Made by a program: the position numbers and the translations under genes
Notes under the pieces: model-generated
Seen by the model: only the letters and a program-made list of their open reading frames with translations
The model's database searches: none
What the model was told of the DNA's origin: nothing
Assembly (NCBI GenBank): GCA_015521775.1
Contig: WANN01000040.1
Span: 1 to 64,000, forward strand
DNA length: 64,000 nucleotides
DNA from: Thermoproteaceae archaeon
Lineage (GTDB): Archaea > Thermoproteota > Thermoprotei > Thermoproteales > Thermoproteaceae
Reading direction: 5' to 3'
Shown here: in pieces, positions 27,288 through 35,516 of the stretch
Layout of the letters: the number at the start of each line of letters is the position of its first letter
Numbering within the stretch: position 1 is the stretch's first letter

Positions 27288-28429
27288 GCGTGTTGACCGA
27301 GGAACATGACCTGGTGAGGAAAACGGTCGTGGAGTTCGTTGAGCGCTACGTGAGGCCCAACTCGCGGCGCATAGACTCGGGGTGGTATCCGCTGGAACTA
27401 TTACGGGAGATGGGGAGGCTGGGCCTCCTGGCGCCCACGGCGCCCCCAGAGTACGGGGGTCCCGGCGCCGATTATAGGGCCCAGGCCATAGTTGTGGAGG
27501 AGCTGGGAAGGGCGAGCCCCTCGCTGGCCACCATAGCCGAGATACAGGGCTCCATGAACTTCGGCCTCATATATAGGCATGGCACCGAGGAGCTGAAGGA
27601 GAGGTGGCTGGAGAGGCTGGCCACGGGCGAGGCTGTCAGCGCGTTCGCGCTGTCCGAGCCGTGCTGCGGCTCGGACGCCGCGGCCATAGAGACCGTGGCG
27701 TATAGGGAAGGGGGGGAGTGGCGTATAAGCGGGACGAAGCTGTGGATCACCTCCGGCCTATACGCCGACCTATACCTGGTCTTTGCTAGGACTGGCCGGC
27801 CCGAGGAGAGGCATAGGGCCATCACGGCCTTCGCGGTGGAGCGTGGGGACTGTGTGGCGGCGTCCCCCATAGCCCTGATGGGCCTACGTGGATCGGGCAC
27901 GGCCGAGGTCAAGCTGTCCGAGTGCGCGGTCGGCGACGATCAGGTGCTGGGGCAGGTCAACAGGGGCTTCTACCTGGCCATGGAGGCCATAAATTACGGC
28001 AGGCTCTCTGTGGGGGCCCTGGGTCTCGGCATAGCGAGGGAGGCCATGGCGGAGGCCAGGGAGTACGTGGCCCGGCGCAGGGCGTTCGGCAGACAGCTGT
28101 CCGAGTTCCAGTCGGTCAGGCACGCCATAGCCGGGGTGCTCTCCCGCGCGGTCTCGGTGAGGCTCGTGGTGTACGAGACGGCGCGCATGGCCGACGCCGG
28201 GGACGCCGCGTTTGCCGCGTACGCCCAGGTGGCCAAGCTGGAGGGCAGCAGGCTGGCCGTGGACGCTACTAGGACGGCGATGCAGTTGATGGGGGGCTAC
28301 GGCTATTCCACTGACTCGCACGTGGAGATGCTGTACCGCGACGCCAAGATAACCGAAATATACGAGGGCGCCAACGAGCTCGTCCTGGACAGGATATACA
28401 CGCTAGCTGAAAGGGATAGGTTTATATAG
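27284..28429 (+). CDS. Acyl-CoA dehydrogenase
   Basis: A flavoprotein of 381 residues oxidising acyl-CoA to enoyl-CoA. Motifs: FALSEPCCGSDAAAIETVA (FAD and substrate contact), ISGTKLWITSG, RRAFGRQLSEFQSVRH, MQLMGGYGYS and the C-terminal TEIYEGANELVLDRI, where the Glu of YEG is the catalytic base in short-chain members. It is translationally coupled (ATGA) to the hydratase/dehydrogenase fusion. Together they could interconvert butyryl-, crotonyl-, 3-hydroxybutyryl- and acetoacetyl-CoA. Electrons would go to an ETF, not seen in the window. Confidence 0.94.
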   Translation: MSVLTEEHDLVRKTVVEFVERYVRPNSRRIDSGWYPLELLREMGRLGLLAPTAPPEYGGPGADYRAQAIVVEELGRASPSLATIAEIQGSMNFGLIYRHGTEELKERWLERLATGEAVSAFALSEPCCGSDAAAIETVAYREGGEWRISGTKLWITSGLYADLYLVFARTGRPEERHRAITAFAVERGDCVAASPIALMGLRGSGTAEVKLSECAVGDDQVLGQVNRGFYLAMEAINYGRLSVGALGLGIAREAMAEAREYVARRRAFGRQLSEFQSVRHAIAGVLSRAVSVRLVVYETARMADAGDAAFAAYAQVAKLEGSRLAVDATRTAMQLMGGYGYSTDSHVEMLYRDAKITEIYEGANELVLDRIYTLAERDRFI

Positions 28430-28447
28430 TGGGCGGACAAGCCTTCC

Positions 28448-28645
28448 ATGCCCACGGTCAACATAAGGGACGACCTGTACAGTAGGCTTGAGGAGTATGT
28501 GAGGCGTGTAGGGGCCTTCAACAGTGTGGAGGAGTTCGTCAACTTCGTGTTGGAGGAGCTCATAAGTGAGGAGAAGGAGAGCGCCCTGTCCCCAGAAGAG
28601 GAGGAGAAGGTAAAGGAACGCCTTCGCGCCCTCGGCTACATATAG
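28448..28645 (+). CDS. Ribbon-helix-helix protein, paralogue of 23609-23824
   Basis: A 65-residue protein beginning MPTVNIRDDLYSRLEEYV, the RHH strand and first helix, with FNSVEEFVNFVLEELI as second helix and the tail LSPEEEEKVKERLRALGYI. The tail matches the RHH protein at 23609-23824 at most positions. A TTTATATAGT box at 28421-28430, overlapping the end of the acyl-CoA dehydrogenase gene, is centred 24 bases before the ATG, so it has its own leaderless promoter. It converges with and overlaps the APS kinase gene by 10 bases. Confidence 0.82.
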   Translation: MPTVNIRDDLYSRLEEYVRRVGAFNSVEEFVNFVLEELISEEKESALSPEEEEKVKERLRALGYI

Positions 28646-29187
28646 ATAGCCCTCAGTATAAGGCGGAACAACGTTTCGGCGTTGTGCTCTGGGCTGTTGT
28701 TTGCAGTGTCTAGGACCAGGTCGGGGTGTTCGGGCTCCTCGTAGGGGTCGCTTACCCCGGTGAAGTGCGGGATCTCGCCCTTCAGCGCCCTCGCATATAG
28801 GCCCTTTGGGTCCCTCCTCACGAGTATGTCTAGTGGGGCCTTGGCGTAGACCTCGAGGAACTCCACGCCGTACCCCCTAACTATCTCCTTGACCTTGCTC
28901 CGCACGTCCCTGTATGGGGAGACGAAGGCGGCGAGCACAACAGTGCCGCTGGACGCCAACATGCCGGCCACATGCGCCGCCCTGACCAGGTGCCTCTCCC
29001 TGTCGGTCCTAGTGAAGCCTAGATCTGTAGAGAGCCAGCTCCTCACCTCGTCGCCGTCGAGCACCTGGGCCCTGATCCCCGCCCTGCCGAGCATGTCTGC
29101 GGTGAGTCTTGCTATCGTGGTCTTGCCGCTGGCCGGCATCCCGGTGAGCCACGCGACGAGTCCCCTATCGAGGCATACACGGGCCAT
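28636..29187 (-). CDS. cysC: Adenylylsulfate (APS) kinase
   Basis: Phosphorylates adenosine 5'-phosphosulfate to PAPS, the donor for sulfotransferases and one route of sulfate assimilation. The 183-residue protein has the P-loop GMPASGKT at residues 16-23, DGDEVR near 44-49, DLGFTRTDRERHLVRAAHVAGML (APS-binding) and VSPYRDVRSKVKE, all typical of CysC. PF-VYE-KAPLD is represented by FLEVYAKAPLDILVRRD. No ATP sulfurylase or PAPS reductase lies in the window, so a role in sulfating lipids or glycans is as plausible as assimilation. Confidence 0.93.
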   Translation of the reverse strand: MARVCLDRGLVAWLTGMPASGKTTIARLTADMLGRAGIRAQVLDGDEVRSWLSTDLGFTRTDRERHLVRAAHVAGMLASSGTVVLAAFVSPYRDVRSKVKEIVRGYGVEFLEVYAKAPLDILVRRDPKGLYARALKGEIPHFTGVSDPYEEPEHPDLVLDTANNSPEHNAETLFRLILRAIYM

Positions 29188-29285
29188 ACGGCTTAATTAT
29201 ATCCCATTAATAAATGTGTCTCATCATTAAAATTAATTACAGGGCCCCCGAAACGGTTTTATTCGAGGCCCCCCTTTCCCTGTAC

Positions 29286-31163
29286 GTGAACCTGGTACGG
29301 GCAGTTGCCGCAAGTGGCGTTGCGGGCGCCGTGCTGTACGCGTTATGGCCCCAAACGCCCGAGGCGTATATGGCGGGCAAGGTCCAGCCGCTCCCCGGCA
29401 TGGCACTGTTGGGCGTCCTGGCCCTTGTTGGCGGTCCCTCCACCCTGCTGGCCGCACTGTACCCCCCAGTGGCCTGGGCATTGCTCGGGTGGGACCCCCG
29501 CAACCTGCTTGCCGCTGCCCTAACCGCTCTGGCCCTCAACATGCGTGAGAGGTACGCCCTGGCGGCGGGAGCGCCCCTCGTTCTCGCGCCGGAATGGGGC
29601 ATAGCGTTCTATTCTATGCACGCGATAATGTTCAAGGATTGGCGGGCCGCGGCGGGCGCATCTGCGTCCCTGGCAGCCGCAGCCATTCTCGGCATCCCCG
29701 CGACGCTTATAGACGTCCCGTCGGCCATATGGGTGGCCCTCTGCATCGGCGCCGTATCGTACAGCGCCAAGCACGATAGGGCCCACATATGGGCGGCGCC
29801 GTACTTGGCCGGCTCCCTGGCCAACCCGATTCTGGCCGTCATCCCAATCGCGTACTATATACCCCTATTCCTACGTGTCAGGGCATGGGAAAGGGTCGGC
29901 GACGACGTGTACGCGGTCGACGTGGCCAAGGCCGCGATCAAGCTGGCGCCCGCGGTCTTGGCGCTGGCCACGGCCATTTCGTTGGTCTCGTTCGTGGCGG
30001 AGCCTAAGCCCAGCCCCGAGGCGCTGTCCATACTGGCCTTAGTCAACGCGTCCCTCACCACGGACAACCCCACGTACGTCGCGTGGGCCCGACAGGTGGG
30101 GCTGCCCCTCCAAGTAGCCACGGGTACTGTGACCTGGTCGGACGGCGCCTGGGCATGGGACACGATGCTCCCCCACCCATGGTACCTGGCCAGGCTGCTC
30201 TACTGGGACGGGAATGGGTGGGCAACCGCGCTCAAGGTCTGGCCCAGGGAGGTTAGGGCCGTCCGGGGAAAGGAATCCGCCGTCTGTAGGCTGGATACTC
30301 CGAGCCTTAAATGGGTGGGGTCAAAGGGCACCTACGTGGCGTCCACACCCTGCGGCCCAATAGCCGTGGAGCTGGGCCCCGGAACCCTTGCGGTGCACGC
30401 CAATGGCACCATAACAGTCGCACTTGATGTGGGGGACGCAGCGGTGGTGTTCATGCGTAACGGCACGGGCAAGGTGGTGACGCTTAGGGACGTGGTGGCC
30501 TGGCGTACAAACGCAGAGTACGAGCTGGGGGACGGGGCCGTGCTGCTGAGGGCCAACGGCACGCTGCGCTTCTCAGTTGCACTTAAGAACGCCACAACGA
30601 CAACGTGGAGGCCAGGCACGCCGCCGCTTCTCGCGGAGAACCCGGACAACGTGGCGTCGGTTGTGAGGGCCGAGCAGTACGTCGACGTGATAAGGCTCAA
30701 CGGCACTGGGTCCCTGAGGCTCAGCGCCAAGCTGCTCCTGGGGCTGAGGACGCCTCCTAGGGACCCCTACTTCGCCCCTTTGATACGCATAGACTACAAC
30801 AAGACCTATTGGACGGGCGTCTGGATAAGGTACCGCGGCGGGTCTTGGGACCTCATATACGCCCCGGACTCGGCCGTGAACGCGACGACCGGCAAGCCCA
30901 TCCCCCCCGGCAGGGCCAGGCTTGGGGGCCCCTCCATATCCGTGTCGCTGGAGGAGGGCGTCCACATAGTTGAGGTCGAGCGGACGGTCACGTATGGCGG
31001 CACGGTGGTCGACAGGCTCTGCGTCGACGGCTCGTGCAAGGAGGAGACCTCCACCAGCGGCGTGCTGACAATATTCGACTTGGCGCCGGTCAACGCCACG
31101 ATGAGCACAACAGTGACCGACTACGTCAGGGTGGTTCCCCTGGCCCTCAACGTGGAGGGCTGA
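29286..31163 (+). CDS. Membrane protein with large extracellular beta-rich domain
   Basis: From the GTG at 29286 the product has 625 residues. About nine hydrophobic segments occupy the first 270 residues; the rest is an exterior domain rich in beta strands and N-glycosylation sequons (NGT, NAT), with WTGVWIRYRGGSWDLIYAPDS and a SVSLEEGVHIVEVERTV strand pair resembling sugar-binding lectin-like folds. GTG 29286 is preferred to ATG 29214 because TTTTAT at 29257-29262 is centred 26 bases before it and it starts directly at the first helix. No enzyme motif is recognised. It converges with the next gene with a 17-base overlap. Confidence 0.7.
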   Translation: MNLVRAVAASGVAGAVLYALWPQTPEAYMAGKVQPLPGMALLGVLALVGGPSTLLAALYPPVAWALLGWDPRNLLAAALTALALNMRERYALAAGAPLVLAPEWGIAFYSMHAIMFKDWRAAAGASASLAAAAILGIPATLIDVPSAIWVALCIGAVSYSAKHDRAHIWAAPYLAGSLANPILAVIPIAYYIPLFLRVRAWERVGDDVYAVDVAKAAIKLAPAVLALATAISLVSFVAEPKPSPEALSILALVNASLTTDNPTYVAWARQVGLPLQVATGTVTWSDGAWAWDTMLPHPWYLARLLYWDGNGWATALKVWPREVRAVRGKESAVCRLDTPSLKWVGSKGTYVASTPCGPIAVELGPGTLAVHANGTITVALDVGDAAVVFMRNGTGKVVTLRDVVAWRTNAEYELGDGAVLLRANGTLRFSVALKNATTTTWRPGTPPLLAENPDNVASVVRAEQYVDVIRLNGTGSLRLSAKLLLGLRTPPRDPYFAPLIRIDYNKTYWTGVWIRYRGGSWDLIYAPDSAVNATTGKPIPPGRARLGGPSISVSLEEGVHIVEVERTVTYGGTVVDRLCVDGSCKEETSTSGVLTIFDLAPVNATMSTTVTDYVRVVPLALNVEG

Positions 31164-32784
31164 GGTTCAGCCAGGGCAGCGGCAGCCCGGGGTCCGGCAC
31201 AGCGTAGACGACCTTGAAGGCTGTCTCAGCGGCGGCGTATACAAGGAACGCCGAAGCGACCAGGGGGCCGCACCGAGAGAGGGCGTACGCGGCTGGCACT
31301 TCCAGGGGCAGGTTGAGGAAGAGCCTTATGAAGGTGCCCGGGGAACCCAGCATGGCCAGATAGGGCGCCAGGGACGCCACGATCAGCGGATGGAGTGGGG
31401 CAACGCCGCCGATGCCCGCCAGAACGGTGGACATGAAGGCCCAGTCGTTGTGGGCCCCCCAGATGAAGTACGCGTAGCCCGTCACGAGGCCCAGGGGCGC
31501 GTTGGGCACGTCCTCAAGGGCGCCCGACACGGTGCCCATGGCGCCCAGCACGCCCATGCCGACTGCCTCCCTTAGCGCGGCCACCGCCCCCATGGCCGAG
31601 AGGAAGACGATGCCTGCGCGCCGCATTTCCCTCCTCAACAGTGCGAGGGCCCCCATGCCCGCCACGTATTGGGCCCACGTCCATGGGTGCACCCATATGG
31701 CTGCCCCGGCCAACAGTATGGCCGTCCTGACACGCGACGTGTATAGGGCTGCGAAGGCCAGCATGAGCATGGAGAGCGCCGCGAGGTTTGCCTGGAAGCC
31801 CCCATAGATGAAGCCGAGCCCCATGGGGGACAGAGGTGCCAGAACTGCGGCTAGGCCGGCCACCCTACCGTCGCCCGTTACGGCCAAGGCCAGCCTGTAC
31901 ACGGCAAACGTGTAGAGGACGTACAGAGGGATTATCTGTAGTTTGGCTATGGCGTCTGGGGACGCGCCGGCCAGGTAGGCCATGTAGAGGACCGCAAGGT
32001 AGAGGGGCCTGGACCCATTGGCCGAGTCGAATATGCTCATGGGGTTTTCAGCGGCCTCGAGCACCCAGCTGTAGTAGAACACCGAGTCCACCTGCACCGG
32101 CAGGCCCAGCGGGTTCAAGAACGGCGAATAGGGGAGGGAGGACACGAGGAGGGCAGCCGCAATGCCTCCCGCCAAGAGGGCGCGCTGCGGGACCGAGCCG
32201 CCCCATCCGCCCTCCGGCGCCCTTAACTTCACGCCGAGGAGGGACAGGTAACGTTTGGCGGGGCGCGCCAGCACCGGCGCCAGGAATATTCCGAAGGCGA
32301 GAACCACGGAGAGGAAGTCGAGGTTGTGGTACAGATGGGAAAGGGGCAGCGCCTGCCACGGCGACGAGAGGAGGCTAACGGCTAGCCGCGCCAACGAGGC
32401 GCCTGCAACGGAAAGTAAGAGGAAAGGCAACATCGAGGCCCCCCACAGCCTTACCAGGTAACCGACGCCGAAGGCCACGAGGGCCAGGTGGACCACGGGC
32501 GGCGCGGCCAGCGCGGCTAGGGAAAGCGCAGCTGGCAGCAAGAGCGGGGCCATGCCCCTGGACATGTCCAGCGAGTATGCCAGCGCGGCCAACGCGAGGC
32601 CCAGGCTCACGGCAACACCTGTCGTGCCTGTCACAGGCTCTACGGTGACCTTATATGTTACCCGATCCACGGACACGTAGTAGGCCGTGCCTAACATGGA
32701 CGTGAAGGCGTGGACAAGTAGTAGGAGCCCTGTCCCGGCCAGCGCCAAGCCCAGCCGCCTGCGCCAATCCATATGCGTCAACAT
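31147..32784 (-). CDS. Polytopic membrane protein, possible GT-C-type glycosyltransferase
   Basis: About 545 residues with 12 or more hydrophobic helices. An acidic exterior loop LPVQVDSVFYYSWVLEAAENP after the central helix resembles the first-loop Asp region of GT-C (PMT/oligosaccharyl-type) glycosyltransferases that use lipid-linked sugars, and the rest (GFIYGGFQANLAALSMLMLAF, IWVHPWTWAQY) has the same aromatic-rich helix pattern. This is a resemblance, not a firm assignment. Several start codons are possible (ATG 32784, ATG 32772, 32844); 32784 is chosen as close to the hydrophobic start. Divergent from the surface protein gene at 32847. Confidence 0.66.
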   Translation of the reverse strand: MLTHMDWRRRLGLALAGTGLLLLVHAFTSMLGTAYYVSVDRVTYKVTVEPVTGTTGVAVSLGLALAALAYSLDMSRGMAPLLLPAALSLAALAAPPVVHLALVAFGVGYLVRLWGASMLPFLLLSVAGASLARLAVSLLSSPWQALPLSHLYHNLDFLSVVLAFGIFLAPVLARPAKRYLSLLGVKLRAPEGGWGGSVPQRALLAGGIAAALLVSSLPYSPFLNPLGLPVQVDSVFYYSWVLEAAENPMSIFDSANGSRPLYLAVLYMAYLAGASPDAIAKLQIIPLYVLYTFAVYRLALAVTGDGRVAGLAAVLAPLSPMGLGFIYGGFQANLAALSMLMLAFAALYTSRVRTAILLAGAAIWVHPWTWAQYVAGMGALALLRREMRRAGIVFLSAMGAVAALREAVGMGVLGAMGTVSGALEDVPNAPLGLVTGYAYFIWGAHNDWAFMSTVLAGIGGVAPLHPLIVASLAPYLAMLGSPGTFIRLFLNLPLEVPAAYALSRCGPLVASAFLVYAAAETAFKVVYAVPDPGLPLPWLNLSPPR

Positions 32785-32846
32785 GCGGGCCTTTTTGAGA
32801 ATATGATTAGAGTTATGCTTATAAATATCCCTTGTCCCAACCATCC

Positions 32847-34397
32847 ATGAAAAATTTGGCTAGGAACGCAGTACTACTACTTCCGTTACTATTACTCCTA
32901 GCGACAATCGTATATACGTCCATGCTGTATACCGAAAGCGTCGTGTTCTCGTTGGGCCCCTACTACTATTATTACTACGCTGTGGGGCCAACCACCGCTC
33001 CTCCGGCGGCCCCAACCGAGGTGAGCCCTGCGCCTCCGCCCATCGAACTTGCGCCGGTAGAGGTAACGGACATCTCGTCCACGTTCAATCTGACCCAGTT
33101 CATCAGGGGGGGCGTGACCACCGCTGACCTGGCCCTTAGGTTCAAGTGTGCCGAGCTCAAGGTGGAGGAGGGGACCCTGATAGAGGCCGACGACGAGCCG
33201 GTGGATGCGCTGACCATAGTTATGCGGCTTGGCGAGGACCCGGGCGTTCCGAACGTGACCCTTGCGAGCCCGGTATGCACAATATTTAGTCCTGGGGTCG
33301 AGAGAGTGGAGTTCACGGGGCCCGCCATCCTTTACATGTGGTATGACGAGGTGCCGCCCGGGTTCACTGCTGCGGACCTAGTCATTGCGTACTTCGACGA
33401 GGAGATGGGCACCTGGGTGCCGCTTCCCACCGTGGTCGAGACGGCCTATAAGCGGGCGTGGGCCCGTGTCCCGCACTTCACGGACTTCGCCGTGGTCGCG
33501 TTCGAGGTGGTCCCGGTGGACCCGTACCTGTCCCTCGAGGTAGCGCCGCGGCTTGTCGCGGGGGCCGAGTCCACCGTGGTGGTAACGGTGCGGTCGCCCG
33601 AGGGGGCTCCGCTGGGCGGCACCGCGGTAAGGCTGTACGTCAACGGTGAGTATTGGGCCACGTCGGCCACGGACATCCGTGGTAGGGCGGTCTTCACCGT
33701 GGTGTTCAGGGAGCCCGGCACGTACAGCTTGTACGCCGAGGCGCATGGGTACAGGTCCAACGTGGCTGTTGTGGAGGTTGTGAGGCCCCCCACGTTGTCC
33801 GCCTTGAGGCTGGAGGTTGCAAGTAACGTGGTGAGGGTAGGCGACGCCGTTCCGCTACTCATAGGCGCGTACACGGCCGATGGGACCCCCCTGGGCGGTG
33901 TGAGGCTGGAGGTCATGATCAACGGCGATGTGGCTGGCGTGGTCACGACGGGCGAAAACGGCATGGCCGCCTTCTCATTTACTCCCAGGTCGCCGGGAAG
34001 GTACGTAGTGCGCGTCGTCTCCGGCTCTGTGTGGGCCGAGACAGTCATAGAGGCGGTGGAGGCCTCAACGCGGGAACCAGCACGGGAAACCCCACCGGGG
34101 CCTGGCATGGGGCAGGAGGAGGCTTCTGAGGCTGGGCCTGCCGAGGAGGCGCGGCCTACCGAGACTCCAATTGTTGTTGCTGGTGGGGATGCGGGCAGAG
34201 GTGGGGACGAGGGCGCTGACGAGGACATGCCAATACAGGTGAAGAAGGGAGCCCCAGAGGCTTCCATGGAGAAGGAGCAGCCCTCCCCATTGGCTGTGGG
34301 CCTTGTGGCGGCCATCGTGCTAGTGGCGCTTGCCGTGGGCCTGGTCGTGGCTGGGAAGAGGGGGCTTCTGAACCTGCGCATACCGCTACGTAGATGA
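32847..34397 (+). CDS. Surface protein with Ig-like domains and C-terminal membrane anchor
   Basis: The 516-residue protein has an N-terminal hydrophobic segment (residues 7-24), a tyrosine run, a Pro-rich linker, then a domain ending VPHFTDFAVVAF that resembles the PGF-pre-PGF domain of archaeal surface proteins. Two Ig-like repeats follow (GAPLGGTAVRLYVNGEYWATSATD..RGRAVFTV and GTPLGGVRLEVMINGDVAGVVTTGENGMAAFSF), then a Pro/Glu/Gly-rich linker, a membrane helix and a basic tail. CTTATAAATA at 32818-32827 is centred 25 bases before the ATG. It overlaps the following regulator gene (ATGA), an unexpected pairing. Confidence 0.78.
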   Translation: MKNLARNAVLLLPLLLLLATIVYTSMLYTESVVFSLGPYYYYYYAVGPTTAPPAAPTEVSPAPPPIELAPVEVTDISSTFNLTQFIRGGVTTADLALRFKCAELKVEEGTLIEADDEPVDALTIVMRLGEDPGVPNVTLASPVCTIFSPGVERVEFTGPAILYMWYDEVPPGFTAADLVIAYFDEEMGTWVPLPTVVETAYKRAWARVPHFTDFAVVAFEVVPVDPYLSLEVAPRLVAGAESTVVVTVRSPEGAPLGGTAVRLYVNGEYWATSATDIRGRAVFTVVFREPGTYSLYAEAHGYRSNVAVVEVVRPPTLSALRLEVASNVVRVGDAVPLLIGAYTADGTPLGGVRLEVMINGDVAGVVTTGENGMAAFSFTPRSPGRYVVRVVSGSVWAETVIEAVEASTREPARETPPGPGMGQEEASEAGPAEEARPTETPIVVAGGDAGRGGDEGADEDMPIQVKKGAPEASMEKEQPSPLAVGLVAAIVLVALAVGLVVAGKRGLLNLRIPLRR

Positions 34398-34906
34398 ATA
34401 TTGATCTGGGCAATATAACGGTCAGGTTTTTGCCCCTTGCGAACTTCTACACGTTGTTCGGGGACGAGTCGCTGCTGCTGTTCCTGCGCGCCCTGTCCCA
34501 GAACGGTTCCCTGTCGAGGGCCGCCTCGTATCTGGGCATATCGAAGAGCACGGCCCTTCACAAGGCGCGTAAACTGCGGAGGCTGGGCTTCATAGGGGAG
34601 GACCTCTCACCCTCGGCACACCTCTTCCTACCGTTCGTGAACACAGGCGACGCCATACAGCTGCTTAGAAGGCCCCTCCTCCTGCTAGTTGAAGGAGAGG
34701 TATATGCTGTCCGCCAGCAGTGCGTGGGCCCCCACACATGCGCCGACTGTTCCTTTAGGAACAGCGCAAGTTACATGGTGCTAGAGTACGCGAAGTCGCT
34801 GAACCTTTCCGTGAGGGGGATATACCCCTCCGAGCTCGTGGACGCTATAGTGGACAAGGTGATGGAAAGGCTCAGGAGCGGGTTCACCGTTGCGCTGTTT
34901 CCTTAG
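34394..34906 (+). CDS. Winged-HTH transcription regulator with Cys/His cluster
   Basis: A 170-residue protein. Residues 28-66 form a ModE/LysR-type HTH (FLRALSQNGSLSRAASYLGISKSTALHKARKLRRLGF). Farther on, Cys110, His114, Cys116 and Cys119 (C-x3-H-x-C-x2-C) form a compact cluster that could bind zinc or an Fe-S centre. It is co-transcribed with the surface protein gene, converges on narJ (23-base overlap) and is 0.6 kb from narG, so it is the best local candidate regulator of the nitrate reductase genes. That role is inference. Signals such as molybdate, redox state or nitrate are possible. Confidence 0.8.
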   Translation: MNIDLGNITVRFLPLANFYTLFGDESLLLFLRALSQNGSLSRAASYLGISKSTALHKARKLRRLGFIGEDLSPSAHLFLPFVNTGDAIQLLRRPLLLLVEGEVYAVRQQCVGPHTCADCSFRNSASYMVLEYAKSLNLSVRGIYPSELVDAIVDKVMERLRSGFTVALFP

Positions 34907-35405
34907 CCGCAAGTATTTTCAGGGCCCTGACAACGCGCCTGTAAGGGCTTCCGTGGCGGGCCAGACATTCCTCAAGCTGGTCTATCCAGCTCAACACGTT
35001 CGTGGCCACGAAGTCGCGTAGCTCGTCCTGCTCCATGTCGGCTGTGCCGAGGAACTCGGCCATTGCCGGCAGGAAGTCCGGCATTTCCCTCCTCGTGTCC
35101 ATGTCCAGGCCATGCTTCCTGTAGGTGCTCAGTAGGCGCAGCAGATACGTCCCAATCTCCCCTTCCTTGCCCCGGTAAAGGTAGTGGCTCGCGTACATGG
35201 GGCACCGGGGGGCCAGCTCGAACATGTCTATGTAATGGCTTTCGACGTCCAGTCCGCTCAGTTCCCTGAAAAAGGCGTCGAGTTCCCTCCCAACATCCTC
35301 GTCCACAGAATATGCAAGCGATACGAGTTCGCGGGGGTCGTTATATATCTGGGCCAGCCCCTTCGAGGGATACGAAAGGAGCTTAGAAATGGCCAGGTAA
35401 AGCAT
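34884..35405 (-). CDS. narJ: Nitrate reductase assembly chaperone NarJ (TorD/DmsD family)
   Basis: An all-helical 173-residue chaperone that in its family helps insert the molybdenum cofactor into the catalytic subunit. SKLLSYPSKGLAQIY at the N-terminus, ESHYIDMFELAPRCPMYASHYLYRGKEGEIGTYLL in the centre and PDFLPAMAEFLGT near residues 108-120 match the NarJ pattern. It is divergent from narG, sharing a 111-base intergenic region with a perfect inverted repeat. A chaperone gene placed opposite narG, not after narH, is the notable feature. Confidence 0.88.
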   Translation of the reverse strand: MLYLAISKLLSYPSKGLAQIYNDPRELVSLAYSVDEDVGRELDAFFRELSGLDVESHYIDMFELAPRCPMYASHYLYRGKEGEIGTYLLRLLSTYRKHGLDMDTRREMPDFLPAMAEFLGTADMEQDELRDFVATNVLSWIDQLEECLARHGSPYRRVVRALKILAAKETAQR

Positions 35406-35439
35406 GGGGTGCGCCCCACGGCAAAATAAAAAGTTGTGC

Positions 35440-35481
35440 CCTCGAACGTTCCTCCTTCACTGTTCGGGGGGACGTTCGAGG
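35440..35481. promoter_or_regulatory. Perfect 10-bp inverted repeat between narJ and narG
   Basis: CCTCGAACGT at 35440-35449 and its exact reverse complement ACGTTCGAGG at 35472-35481 flank a 22-base spacer. The right half directly abuts the TTTAAAG TATA-like box of narG (35482-35488, centred 32 bases before the ATG). The left half lies about 10 bases upstream of the AT-rich box (about 35422-35431) of narJ. Each half therefore sits where an activator or repressor would touch one of the two promoters. Confidence 0.72.
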
Positions 35482-35516
35482 TTTAAAGGACATACACGGG
35501 GTAGTTCCATTGTATC

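Noticed and set aside
33446-34561. 371-codon antisense frame across the surface protein gene
   Set aside because: Ser/Thr/Pro-rich shadow frame without domains; the sense frame has a signal helix, Ig repeats and an anchor.
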